Assembly (NCBI GenBank): GCA_946122785.1
Contig: CAMGYJ010000010.1
Location: forward strand, 27,445,608 to 27,509,607
Length of the DNA stretch: 64,000 nucleotides
Source: Linum tenue
Taxonomy: Eukaryota; Streptophyta; Magnoliopsida; Malpighiales; Linaceae
Direction: 5' to 3'
Positions within the stretch are counted from its first letter, which is position 1, and each line of letters opens with the position of its first letter. The notes under the pieces are model-generated. The model was not told the DNA's origin. It made no database searches and saw only the letters and a program-made list of their open reading frames with translations. A program made the position numbers and the translations under genes. This document shows positions 44,182 through 55,025 of this stretch, in pieces.

Positions 44182-45411
44182 GAGCCATCGTCCGGCTCAC
44201 GACGTGAAAGAAGCTCTTGTTGGGAGGCAACCCAACCGGTCGGTTTGCATTTCTTTCTCTATTTCTCCTCGGTTGAGTCAGTTTTGTTATTTGGTTTTAG
44301 AGTCAATAGCTCAACCTTTGTGAGATTTTGTGTGGTGTTTGTGTTCTGATTACTCTCTCTTCCTGGAATGCACCGCCTGCCCCGTCCATCATCATTCACC
44401 CTTGATCTGGTAACTTCGTTCTACCCTCCTTATCTTTCCTCCATTGAGGACAATGTCGTGCTTAAGTGTGGGGGGGTGTTCGATTATGTATGCGGGTGAA
44501 TGTTTGGCTGTTTGTGTGCTTGGAGCCTAGTCCACTGTCCAAATTTTTAAATTTGAGGGCTCCAAGTACGTGTTCCTTGCAATTACCTGCTTAGTATGCT
44601 TTGAATTGACAGTCTCTGTAGTGATTTGCAACCTAGGGAGGTAGTGTAGCACTATGGAGGATGTTGATGCATTTAAGAAGTCTCATTTCTTCTTCATAGT
44701 GTGTTGGTTGATTGAGTGAATTAGTGATCTTAGGACCCTTGAATTGTGTGGTGTTGTGGACTCTCTGCTTGTCATGGACTCTTGTATCATGTTTTGAAAA
44801 TAACAGGTGCTCGAAAATGCGCTTTAAAATGACGTCTCCCGTGCGAATAGGGCGAAAGTGTGTAAGGGGAGACGGGAATCCGTTCCCAATTTCCACCTAC
44901 TACCTCCAGCCCCCTTACATGTCTTTCCCCCGCACGAGGCTCGAGACAACTGCTCCTGGCATGGCCGGTAAGAGCCGGGCTCCCGCAAAACCTTTGCTAG
45001 GTGGGAGCCCCCGTTTTCTACAAAAACAGGTTGGAACCCTTGAAAAAAAAAAGAGAAAAACAGAAAAACAAGCAAAAAGAAGAAAGAAAAGGGGGTTCCA
45101 ACCATCTCCAAAAAGAAAATCGAGCACCTTGAAAAATGTGAGTCCATGATCTTTTGTTTTTGAGAGTCTCTTCATCCACGAATCATTTGTCCTCTGTTCA
45201 CTATTTGCCATGATGCCGACTCGAGACTAGCGTTCTCGCCGAAGAGGCTATGAGATGACTTGTGCGTCGGTTGACCTCGTAAGCTGCTAAATGATCTAGG
45301 AAGTCCGCTACCTACGATCGAGGTTGTTTGTTGCTATAGAGGTCTGGAGAGTTGCATTGGTTTGAGTTAGGTTTGCTTGGGGACAAGCAAACAGTTAAGT
45401 GTGGGGGGATT
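44182..45411 (+). other. 3' region of the non-autonomous element with polypurine tract
   Basis: Bases 44514-45411 are nearly identical to 38390-39264 of the Athila element. AAGTGTGGGGGGAT at 45397-45410 is the polypurine tract before the LTR; a second copy is at 44463-44477. Confidence 0.88.
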
Positions 45412-46887
45412 TGATGACTCGGTATTTGCACATGTTTTCCCCTTTGTTTCTTGATTGTTTGAGCTTGAATTACCGTGTCTTTGGCCTATTTTATGCTAGG
45501 TTGTGTTCCTTTGTCACATTTCAGGTCCTAGCACATAAAGTGAAGCATAGGCGCAAGTTTCAAGTCAATCAGAAATCAATTGGCGATTCGGGAGCAGAAA
45601 CTCGGGCATGACCTGAAGAAGAATTGATTTCTACCTCACTTTATGGACAGAGAATCATGCAAGCTTGTTATGAAACGAAAGAGGACGAGACTACGAGCGT
45701 CTGGGATCAAACGGCGACTGATTCGGAGTCCGGACGAGGGAGAAACGAAGCATTAAACAGAGGCTGAGCAAGCTGCACGGGCAGACCAGGGAGGCGCACG
45801 GCCGTGCAACATATAATTCTGGCCGTGCGCTCTCTGCCGAGGCCTTGCACGGGCAAAATCCAGCCTTGCACGGCCGTGCACCTGGCCGTGCAAGATGGCT
45901 GAGATCGATTAAGTGAAACGGTGCGTTTTGAGGGTGCACGGCCAGAATGGTGTTGTGCACGGCCGTGCACCTGGCCGTGCAACTCGGGGAAGCCTGTTTT
46001 TAAGCCTAATCCGAGCCAAAAGGGAGGAGAGCTGGGTTTTGGATCCCAAACACCCAAGGGACGAACCCTAGAGAGAGAGAGCGACTTGGAAACATTCTTG
46101 GAGCTATTTTGGAGGATTTCTTCGCCATTGGAGCTCGGGAATCAAGCTTGGAGATGGAGATTGAAGATCTAGATCAGATTTCTGCAGTCTCTCTCTTCTC
46201 TATGGAGTAACTTCCCTGCACTTAGGTTTTGAGGAACCCTAGTTCCATGAGTTAGGATCTTTCTTGTATGAAGTTTTGGATGCTTTATTGTTTGATTATA
46301 ATCGATTGAGGCATGATTTATTGAGTCAATTGAATCTTGATCAAATTCTCTTGATTTCTGCTTTAACCTATGATAGATAGAATCTGATTAGGTTAAGAGA
46401 GCTTCCTTGATTGATAGTGGTGAATTGGTTGTGCGAGAGTCAATCAATTTACTGCTTTGTACTGGAATTCATTCCAGTAGTGGAGATCTGTGTGAATCGC
46501 CTTAGCAGTCTATCCCGGTGAAGGCTAGTCACCTGCCGGGTATTCTGTCTGAGAGGGCTTGGTCAGCTTAAGAGATTCCAAGCTAATTTAGGATCTTCCG
46601 CAGTTTAATCAACAGTAGATCAACCAAAGGTAATTGCAACTTGGACCTAATTGAGGAGCTAGGGGGAATCATACCTAAGTGAGTTCCCAACTTGTAATTA
46701 GTAGAGTAGTTAGTAGAGTAGTTTAGTAAATCAATCCTTAATCTAGTTTGCTAGATAATGAACTGAAGCTGAGTAATAGTAACTCTAGAGACCCGTGGAT
46801 TCGATATTTATTACTTGTGCCACTATACTGCAGTCCCTTTCATTGGTTACACTTGGCCATTGTTAGGTGTTGTGTTTTAACGTGTCA
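45412..46887 (+). repeat. 3' LTR of the non-autonomous element
   Basis: 1,476 bp. It is 12 bases longer than the left copy because of one extra CACCTGGCCGTG unit in the palindrome array (45870-45892). Confidence 0.95.
45774..45982 (+). promoter_or_regulatory. Palindrome array in the partner's U3 (right copy)
   Basis: Same sites as in 41811-42008 plus one more half-site unit. TTGCACGGCCGTGCAC now reads on into CTGGCCGTGCAA. Confidence 0.75.
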
Positions 46888-46892
46888 CCTGT

Positions 46893-48248
46893 CTTTGCTA
46901 CAAATCAAACTCAATATAAATGATTAGCACAAATCAATCTCAAGGCAAATTTTAATTCTAACTATCTAAGACCCTTCCACCTTAGGCCTAGGCAATAATG
47001 ACACACTAAGATAGTCAGATTAAAATTTAATCCCAACAAAGCCTATAAAATGTAAGGCCCACTTATCTTAACCTAGTTTCACGCTACTGGGCTTCTATTC
47101 CCTAACACTGAGATTACTCGGGCGAAATAACCATCCCAGAAGTACAGCCCACTCTATTCTCGTCCCGACCCAGCTTCTAATTGAGGAAAGCAAAACGACT
47201 GAGTTTTAATTCAAATCAAGTTCTCCTTCCCGCTTGGAACTTAGATCAAACACAAACTCTGCTTCTGTTCGAGTGAAGAACAGGGAAGAACAGCAAGAAC
47301 TATGCTGTGAAAAACCCAGGCAGTTGCAGTGAAGCTCAAATCAAGCCCGGCTCCAAACAAGTTCCCCAAGCTGGTCCTCACAGTACTTCTTCCCTATCTG
47401 CTCCTAAATGAATTTCCTTGCACAACACAGAACACACACAGAAGGACATACACAGCAGAATCCGAAAAACAGAATGAGAAGACACACGACAATTTTTACG
47501 TGGTTTCCAGTATTGGGAGAATAAGAATGCCAATACTGACTACTCCACGGTCGGAGAATCACGATTATGTGATCTCCGACGATTCACTATGATTTTGCGT
47601 TGAAGTTCGTCGTTACAAGCTATCTACCCAAGAACCCTTTGATCAATCTCAACCCGATTGATCAAACACTCTCTTTTCAGACCCGAATTGCTTCCCCAGC
47701 AACTCGTAACCAGTGTTTCCCCAACACTAACTCTCAAAGCAATTCTCCCCAAACCCTTTGAGAAATCCTCTTTCCTATCAATCTAGCTATTCTCACAAAA
47801 TCCCCTTTTGTCTTAGCTAGCTATTTGATCACTTGAAAGGTTGCCATTGGTGGTTCTTCAGGTCGCCTTTTATAGGGAGGAATATGACCGTTAGTCATTC
47901 AAATTTCTTCCCTATTTGTGATGATTTGATTGAGAACTCAATCCTCTAATTTGATTTGTAGTGAGTTGGTCATTTGAGCCTCATTGTGCACTGTTGGATC
48001 CAATCTTCTTGATCTGATTTCTTCTCTAATTTTTCAGCCGTTAGAACCTTCCTTCTTTGTGTTGATTTTCTAGGTGGCAAATCAGCATCTTTGAGCATAT
48101 CTAGCCATTGAGATGTTATTTCCTTTATTGTTCTTGCTGATTGCAGAATCTCTCCTCCTTTATGCTGTCTTTGATTTTCTTTCCTTTACTTACAAGATTG
48201 CAGCATTTTCCTTCTTTGATTGAGGCCATTGATATGCTTGACTCAACA
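46893..48248 (-). repeat. 5' LTR of the SIRE-type element, main piece
   Basis: Bases 47209-48248 match 21843-22865. On the minus strand it begins TGTTGAGTCAAGC at its outer edge. The part 46893-47208 has no partner in the left LTR, which is truncated. Confidence 0.88.
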
Positions 48249-48839
48249 TAAACTAGTATGGGGGCGTGGTTCTGTTCCTAGAAATAATTTTCTTGTAGGG
48301 ACGATACTGCTTGATGGCATTGTCACCTTTGACAAACTAGTGAAATGGGGAAAAGTTGTGGATGATGTTTGTGTTTTGTGTAGACAGGGACAGGAAACTC
48401 GAGAGCACCTATTTTTTCAGTGCTCGTACTCAAGAGAAGTGGTGCAGGGTGTATGCTCTCTCAACTTTTATCGTGCATCATGGCCTGCTACTGTGGAAGT
48501 TGCTTGTGCTTTCTGCAGGAAGAAAAATGGTGTTGTTGCAGGGTTGATTTGGTGATTCCTGGTGGCTTCCATCTGGAAGGAACGATGTAGGCAGAAACAT
48601 GGTGGGCTTTCTCACTCCACAGCTGATTTGCAGGGGCTAATCAAGCGGGATCTTTTGATCATTGGAGCAGCAAGGTGCATACTGGAGGATATGGAGTGTG
48701 TTGGGATTTCGTGATGTAATTTTTGTTAAGTAGCAGTAGTTGTTTTTCTGCTGTAGTGGTTAGTTGAGTGTTTTACAAGCTTTTGGGGTATCCTTGAAAT
48801 ACCCCCTTTTCGTTGTATTTGGTTCTCCTAGCATCTTGC
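48249..48839 (+). pseudogene. LINE reverse-transcriptase C-terminal zinc domain and 3' UTR, left part
   Basis: Reads LVWGRGSVPRNNFLVGTILL, DDVCVLCRQGQETREHLFFQ and CSYSREV, the zf-RVT domain found at the C terminus of plant LINE RT (C-x2-C, then H-x4-C). An in-frame TGA at about 48553 interrupts it, after which IWKERCRQKHGG continues the same frame. The 5' side is cut by the copia LTR; the 3' UTR is cut by the Mutator-like element and resumes at 54971. Confidence 0.85.
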
Positions 48840-48975
48840 GGGACAAAGACACAAATATTGTAATTTTTTTTCAATTTGTCACAAATATTGCGGATTAAAA
48901 AGAATTGACACAAATATTGTGTTTTGTAGCAAAGTTTGGGACGGGACCACCAGAGACTAAGGCGGGGCCGCGTGT
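48840..48975 (+). repeat. Left TIR of the Mutator-like element
   Basis: GACACAAATATTG... with GCGGATTAAAAAG and GACACAAATATTGTGTTTTG, matching the right end in reverse complement. Confidence 0.85.
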
Positions 48976-49290
48976 TCTAAATATTTAACCCAGTTCTGGG
49001 CGCTGGCGCCCAAGTCCCCAGCGGCCCCGCCTCACCCTCTTTTTTTTTTAAATCGACGAACCTTAGGAGTCCCTCTTATCTCTTCTTCTTCTTACCTCCT
49101 CCCGACACCCCCACCCCCCACACCCCGAACCAGAGCAGCGCCGCCTTCCTCACAGACGCCGCCACCGTCTCAGGCCCGCCGACTCAAGCGTTGCCGCCCA
49201 GGACCAAGGCGCCGACGCCGCAGAGAGAGGCGCCGCCGCTGCCGAGTGAAGCGTCGCCGCCGCTGACAGAAGCGCTCCCGCCCGACCGAG

Positions 49291-51704
49291 ATGTCCTCCG
49301 ACGAAGAACCAGTCGCCGGCAGAGGCAAGGGGAGAGGCCGGCGAGGTCGTGGTGGAGTCGGCGGTCGTTTGCGAGGTGAGACTCTCGCCGGCGGCGGCCG
49401 GAATCTCGTCGGCGGCGGCTTGGTTTTTTTTTAAATGTTTAGTGTTTTTTTTAATGTTTTGTTGCTTTGTTTTTGCAGTTCCTAGGCTTATGGATCCTTA
49501 TTCGATGAGATTACCGCCGACGACAATTGATCCAGGTCCGGTCGATCCGGTACTTCTTTGGGGACATGACCAACATCGTATCGACTCTTTTTGGACAAAC
49601 GAGGTAAGTATTTGATAATTATTCATGTAAAGTTAATTAGCTAATTAGATTATTTTAGTTGGTGAACTGAACTGTACTGAAATTAGAATAGGATTACGTA
49701 TCAAATTTTTTGAAATTAGTATAATTTGATATTAGATTAGATAGAATAGAATTTATTAGGTGAAATTAGAATTATTACGAATGAAAATGAATTAATATAA
49801 GTTTTGTGCACTATAGGCTGGTGATCGATCTTACCATGTTCGAGGTACGACCATTTTAGTAACGTACCATGAGCTTTATCGGCCATATCTCGAAGCGGCA
49901 GGCTTGTTAAGTGTCGTGCCCCTAGTCCCTATGAACCCCGATGCGAGTTTGATTACTGCGCTCGTAGAGCGCTGGCGACCCGAGACGTCGACCTTCCATC
50001 TACCGTTTGGTGAGATCACGATCATGTTAGAGGACGTTGTTACACTGTCAGGTCTGACGATCGACGGTGATGCCGTCGTAGTTGATATACCGGATGAGGT
50101 GTGGTCGGCGATCGGTTTGAGACTGTTAGGACGGGTTTCGACTGATCTTTCAGGCGGTGTCGGTGTCGTTAGGATTGTTTGGCTGAGGGATGAATTCAGT
50201 CATCTGCCGGAAAATGCATCACAGGAGGTTATAGAGCAGTTTGGACGAACTTATGCTCTATCTCTGATGGGAGGTGTACTTTTCCCGGATCGATCTGGAG
50301 CTACGGTTCGCCTGGGGAGCTGCTGTTTTATCCTACCTGTACCGTGAGATGGGTAGGTCGACTTTGCACATATCGCATTCCGGCACTTCTCTAGCCGGTG
50401 ACCTTGGTCGATGGGTCGCCCTACTGCAGTTCTGGGCGTGGGAGCGATTCCCACATCTGGCACCTCGACATTCAGAGACGAGGGCACAGAATTCCGAGGA
50501 TGCATCCCCATGTGGTCTTCGATGGCTTTCGGCCAACAGTCGTCAGTATGGTGACCAGCTATTTCAGTACAAGCTGTGGTTTGACGCGATGGACACCATG
50601 GTGGTTAGTATATAACATTCCATTTTATAGAATAGTTTTCATTAGTTTTATTTTTTTAGATTTAGGGATAATAACGTTAATTTTTTTATGTAGTGGCAAC
50701 CTTAACTTGAGAGAGCACTTCATCTCAGAGGTAGTGTGATACAGTCTGAGACATTTCGAGCAGTAGTGCCACTTATCTGCTTTTCATCGGTGATGTGGCA
50801 TCATCCAGACCGCGTGCTCCGACAGTTTGGCATGAGGCAGCATGAGCCTCATCAACCACATCCTGAGGCTGAGGTTAGGTTTTTTCTTCGTCAGACTACT
50901 CGTGGGCCATCGCGTGGGTAGCAGTTGGTACACGCCTCCAGAGAGTCGCTTGCTTTCCGGAACCGTCGACACGAGTTTGTAGCGACGGCTCCATACACTG
51001 ATGAGGAGTTAGCCTACCACTCGGAGCATATGGAGTGGTATAGAGATGTCACCAGACGTTCCGGCACACAGAGAGGAGCTGCAACGGAGGCATTGGTTAA
51101 TTATTTGATTTGTTTGCTTAATTTGTTGTTAACTGTGTGAAATATCTGACATTTTTTTGGTGTTTTTTAGTAAGACACTTTCGAGCATGCTGAGGTGAGT
51201 TTGCGTGACGGTGTACGGGCTGGAGGGCTGACCCCCGACCAGTGTGAGGACTTGGCCAACATTATGGCATCCGGGGTTGCTACTCTTGGCTTGGAGAGGC
51301 GCAGGCACCCTGATCTCACAGTTCCTGTGCAGCCCCAGTATGATCAGCCTGTCATGACTGCCTGGCCAGAGCGTACTGATCCGACACCGGGCTGGGTCAT
51401 CCCGGAGCCACAGTTCAGACAGGAGCATAGGCCACGTAGACAGAGACGTGAGCATCGTGATGTACCTAACCCGGTCCGGATTTCAGATTGACAGCGAGCA
51501 CAGCCCGTCTGGCCTACTACGAGTAGGTTCCAGTTTAACCCGCCTCGATCGCAGTTTCAGGCAGATCCTTCATGGAGCTTTCAACCTCCGCCTCGACTGC
51601 AGTTTCAGGCAGATCCTTCCTCGAGCTTTCAGCCTCCGCCTCGACAGCAGTTTCAGGCAGATCCTTCCTCGAGCTTTCAGCCTCCGCCTCGACTGCAGTT
51701 TTAG
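49291..51704 (+). pseudogene. Plant mobile domain (PMD) protein of the Mutator-like element
   Basis: PMD proteins (relatives of MAIN and MAIL1) occur in plant genomes as host genes and inside transposons; their molecular role is unsettled. Modelled exons: 49291-49375, 49479-49603, then 49817 onward, with GT-AG introns and an open frame. The first exon is Gly/Arg-rich (GRGKGRGRRGRGG). Domain text: WRPETSTFHLPFGEITIMLE, DVVTLSGLTIDGDAV, then a frameshift and apparent small deletion at about 50290-50310, after which WGAAVLSYLYREMGRS and LLQFWAWERFPHL continue. Later exons (50694-51095 and 51171 onward) contain stop codons and end in a 16-residue tandem repeat. It cannot make a full protein now. 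Confidence 0.8.
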
Positions 51705-51725
51705 GCAGATCCTTCCTCGAGCTTC
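51552..51725 (+). repeat. 48-bp tandem repeat at the PMD gene's 3' end
   Basis: Units begin at 51552, 51600, 51648 and 51696 (last one partial). In the PMD reading frame each encodes QFQADPSSSFQPPPRL or a close variant. Confidence 0.9.
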
Positions 51726-51797
51726 TATCAGACTATTATGTGTGGACTATTTTTTTTTTATGTTAGTATTTTATTAACGATAAAAACCATAACAACT

Positions 51798-51929
51798 ACA
51801 TACCAAACTACAACAACTTCAAACAACAACTTCTACATGGTTAATCGAAAGAAATACAACAAATACATACCAAACTACAACAACTTCAAACAACAACTTC
51901 TACATGGTAAATCGAAAGAAATACAACAA
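51798..51929. repeat. 66-bp tandem duplication between the two convergent genes
   Basis: The unit TACATACCAAACTACAACAA at 51798 recurs at 51864. It lies in the shared 3' UTR region. Confidence 0.88.
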
Positions 51930-51951
51930 CTGCTACATTTGAAAAAACTTC

Positions 51952-54590
51952 TCAGCCACGTCTATTACCTCTACTTCCTCTTCTACCACCTCTCGCACTT
52001 GGATGGCCACCACTCCCTCTTCGGTTGCTCCCACTCCCACTAGCTTGGCCACCGCAGGTTGATGCATTATGTCCCGCTTGGTTACAGTTGCTACACACTT
52101 GGTGTGATACACCCTCCCTTGGCCAATCCATATCGTTGTGAATCCTTGTAACTCGTGACCTCCCCGGCTTCCTAATCATGTGCACATTAGGATAGAGAGT
52201 AGGACCATTATGCTTCTTCCAACCCTTAGGTTCACCAAGAGGTGCGAAACTTGTCTCATAACAAGCCAGCACTGTTTCCAGCTTGTAGACATCGTTTACA
52301 AACCTATACGCATTAGCCCCCATTCGGTTGCAAGCTGCAATGGCATGAGAGCAAGGAATTTTATTTCCTTAAAATTTACCACAGGTGCAAAATCCCTCCC
52401 GGTTTTGGTCGTCGAAGTGCACTGTGAGTGTGTTTGACCCCGTCATGTTGAAATTGTTGGGTGGAGTCTGAACTACATAGATGCCTTGACTCTTATCAAG
52501 AGCTGTCACAGAATGTCCAACTGCCTTTTGTGACCAGGACTTCATCAGCTCTTCGCACTTGGTGGAGTACTGTGAAGGACCACTTTTAATTTCTACTGCT
52601 GTCTCCAACCTGTACTTATCAAATTTCTCCACCAATCGCCAATAGGTATGTTGCACAAGAGAATCTATAGGAAGTGCACAAATACCTTTGAAAACACCAT
52701 TTATGCTTTCTGCCATGTTGGATGTCAGCATAGATCAACGACGCCCACCATTGTAGTTATCATGTGCTAAACTCCAACGAATCTGATGTTGATCCACCCA
52801 GTTATCACATGAAATATTTCTATCAGTGGCCACCTTCTTAAATTGCTCAACTTGACGATCGAACTCCTCCAACCGTTTTTCTCCGGCTAACAAAATAAAC
52901 AACCACACGGGTTAGATAAATTCATGACAAAATTACATGAAAATAAATAACAAAATTAAATGAAGAAGGCTTACCGACTCGAAATAGTTGCTTATACATA
53001 ATTCTGCTTTTAGACTTCCTTTGCAAATTGCTTGCATAGTGTCGCTTGCACCACCTCCACTCCCAACATCTTCCGATGTTATTCATGGCTTCATAGAGTC
53101 CTGCATGTCTATCTGAGATGATGCATACATCATTTCGATCAGTCAAACCCTGAACGTTCCTTATGAACCATGGCCAACTCTCAGTATTCTCGCTCTCCAC
53201 TATGGCAAATGCAATTGGTAAAATCTTCTTCCGGCCATCAAATGAGCTCTCCATGAGTAGCACTCCTTTATACTTCCCAATAAGAAATGTTCCATCAACA
53301 ACCATGACGCTTGGACAATTCTTGAATCCATCTATACAAGGTCCATAAGCCCAGAATACTCGCTGAAATATCGAATGACCTGGTTGAGTCGAAGGAACTC
53401 TTACCCAATCAATCACTGATGTTGGCATTTTTCTCTTGACTACCCGCAAGAATGTTTGCAAAAATCGTAGGATTCTTCCCAATTTCCATGCAACTTCTCC
53501 AATGCTCTTTGTTTCCCATACCAAGCCTTCTTGTAAGTAACTTGCATATTAAACTTATCTTTCAACTCGGCCTGCACAGTTAGAACACTCAGATTTGGTT
53601 GGGTACGTACCAAATGTTTGACGGCCTCAGATATCATGTCGACATCAAGATGGCGATGATCCGTCGGTTGAGTCGTACTGCTACAAGAATGCACCAACTC
53701 AACCTTTCTCACAGTTCATTCGCCTCCAACATCTCGACATCCAAACCGCACCATCCAAGGACAATTGTCATCCTTGTGCCTCAAGCATCTGACCTTCCAA
53801 ATTGAAGGTGACGACTCCACCACGCCATATTGAAAGTTGCATTGTAGTCCGTGGTGTTTAATCGCCATCTGTGCAGCTTGTTTCGAGTGAAATATCTGCC
53901 CCTTGTAGAATTCTCCTTCAAAACTATCAACAATAGGCATTGGAATTACGCCATATGAATCAACAAGTGAGTATTCTTCGTCCTCTTCATTACCCTGCAA
54001 GTAAAAATATGGAGGATAATTAGGCTGCTCTCCTTCCCCCTCTTCCTCCTCCTCCTCCTCCTCATCTTCCTCCTCTCCGTCATCATAGTCATGATCGGAT
54101 GGCACGCTCCATGTATCATCTTCTTCCTCTCCACCCTGATCCTCACTGAGCTCAACATGTATCTCAGCACCCAAACAATAAGGATTTTGTGCCATAAAAT
54201 TCCAAAGCACATTCAAGCTATCATCATCCACAATAGGCATCGCATAATGAAATAAAACACCATTCTGCCATTCTGGAAGACGGTAAGTGAAACATGTGAT
54301 CACATCACTATCTTGTACTGCTTCGTCTCTACGCCGTATTCTCGGAATTAGATTCTCACAAAGATAATGATATGTGACCCTGGATGGAACCGTCATCTGA
54401 AAACTACTACCACCAACGAATTTGACGCCCAAATTATCCTCTACTTTCTCCGATTTCCACCGAACGACTAGTTCAAATCTTCTAAAATCACTACAAAAAA
54501 ATAAACTCACTAATTAAAACTAAACACAATCATAATAGCATTTGAATAATATAATTACAAAAATAAATGTGTCTCTTACCTATTAGCCAT
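51952..54590 (-). pseudogene. MuDR-type transposase of the Mutator-like element
   Basis: Short first exon MAN(R) at 54590-54580, an intron, then exon 2 from 54490: an N-terminal DBD-like domain with Glu-rich loop (53716-54490), the MULE transposase core with VMVVDGTFLIGKYKG (first Asp), CIISDRHAGLYEAM (second Asp), an intron at about 52975-52890, then SNMAESINGVFKG, a SWIM-type zinc finger (CTCGKF ... PCSHAI) and a C-terminal knuckle CSNCNQAGHNASTC. Three in-frame stops at about 53716, 52730 and 52370 fit single transitions of Trp, Arg and Gln codons, and there is one frameshift near 53460. It looks recently inactivated. Confidence 0.88.
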
Positions 54591-54824
54591 TTTCGCAGCA
54601 GCAACCAGAGCTCTCTCCTTTGTCTTGGACAATTTTTTTTGTGGTGTGAAACTGAAACGAAATTGGTTGGTTTTATAGGGGGTGGCCAATAAGCCAGCAG
54701 TGCCACCTTAGTCTTGGGCGCCACCGCCTGGGATAATTTTCCCACCAACTCACCTAGGTCTCAGGCGGTGTCACCTGAGTCTTGGGCGCCGCCGCTGTCA
54801 CTTTAAATAAAACGATCCAAAAAG

Positions 54825-54961
54825 TCAGCCAAAGCGGCAGCGCCTGAGTCTCAGGTGGTCTCGCCGATTCTTTTCTCCAAAACACAATATCTGTGTCAAT
54901 ACTTTTTAATCCGCCATATTTGTGGTAAATTAAAAAATATATATATTTGTGTCATTCTTCC
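54825..54961 (-). repeat. Right TIR of the Mutator-like element
   Basis: Reverse complement of the left TIR with about 20% difference by eye, including the GCGGATTAAAAAG core. Confidence 0.85.
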
Positions 54962-54970
54962 GCATGTTGC

Positions 54971-55025
54971 TAGTTTGATTAATAAGATGAGGGCACCTGA
55001 TTCAACGAAAAAATAATTAAAAATA
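54971..55025 (+). mobile_element. LINE 3' end, right part
   Basis: TAGTTTGATTAATAAGATG continues the LINE 3' UTR from before the Mutator-like element. The AATAAG-like signal and an A-rich end near 55015 fit a LINE tail. Confidence 0.6.

Larger units (their letters stand above)
41450..46887 (+). mobile_element. Non-autonomous LTR retrotransposon related to Athila, 5.4 kb
   Basis: TGATGACTCGG at the start and GTGTCA at the end, with a perfect 5-bp duplication CCTGT (41445-41449 and 46888-46892). LTRs are 1,464 and 1,476 bp with about six substitutions and one 12-base gain, so it is young. Primer site, polypurine tract and about 0.9 kb of 3' sequence match the Athila element at 28375-40605. No protease, RT or integrase is present; one 375-codon ORF fills the interior. 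Confidence 0.95.
21843..48248 (-). mobile_element. SIRE-type Ty1/copia retrotransposon, host of nested insertions
   Basis: A minus-strand element whose 5' LTR, primer site and gag start lie at 41-48 kb and whose pol and 3' LTR lie at 22-28 kb. Subtracting the Athila element, the non-autonomous element, the MITE and their duplications leaves about 8.3 kb, a normal length. Long gag with three zinc knuckles and the RT text suggest the SIRE lineage. The coding region carries frameshifts and stops, so it is inactive. The left LTR lacks its last ~320 bases compared with the right one. Confidence 0.9.
48840..54961. mobile_element. Mutator-like element with transposase and plant-mobile-domain genes, 6.1 kb
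   Basis: Terminal inverted repeats of about 130 bp (left from 48840, right to 54961). The flanks are GCATCTTGC (48831-48839) and GCATGTTGC (54962-54970), a 9-bp duplication with one change, as expected for Mutator-like elements. Inside are two genes facing each other: a plus-strand plant-mobile-domain gene and a minus-strand MuDR-type transposase. Both have premature stops. Confidence 0.9.

Noticed and set aside
48220..48248. LINE frame start within the copia LTR
   Set aside because: The first few codons come from the LTR; the LINE match begins at about 48250.
49191..49379. Pro-rich plus-strand frame at the start of the PMD gene
   Set aside because: The overlapping frame from 49291 joins in phase to exon 2, so this one is a shadow.
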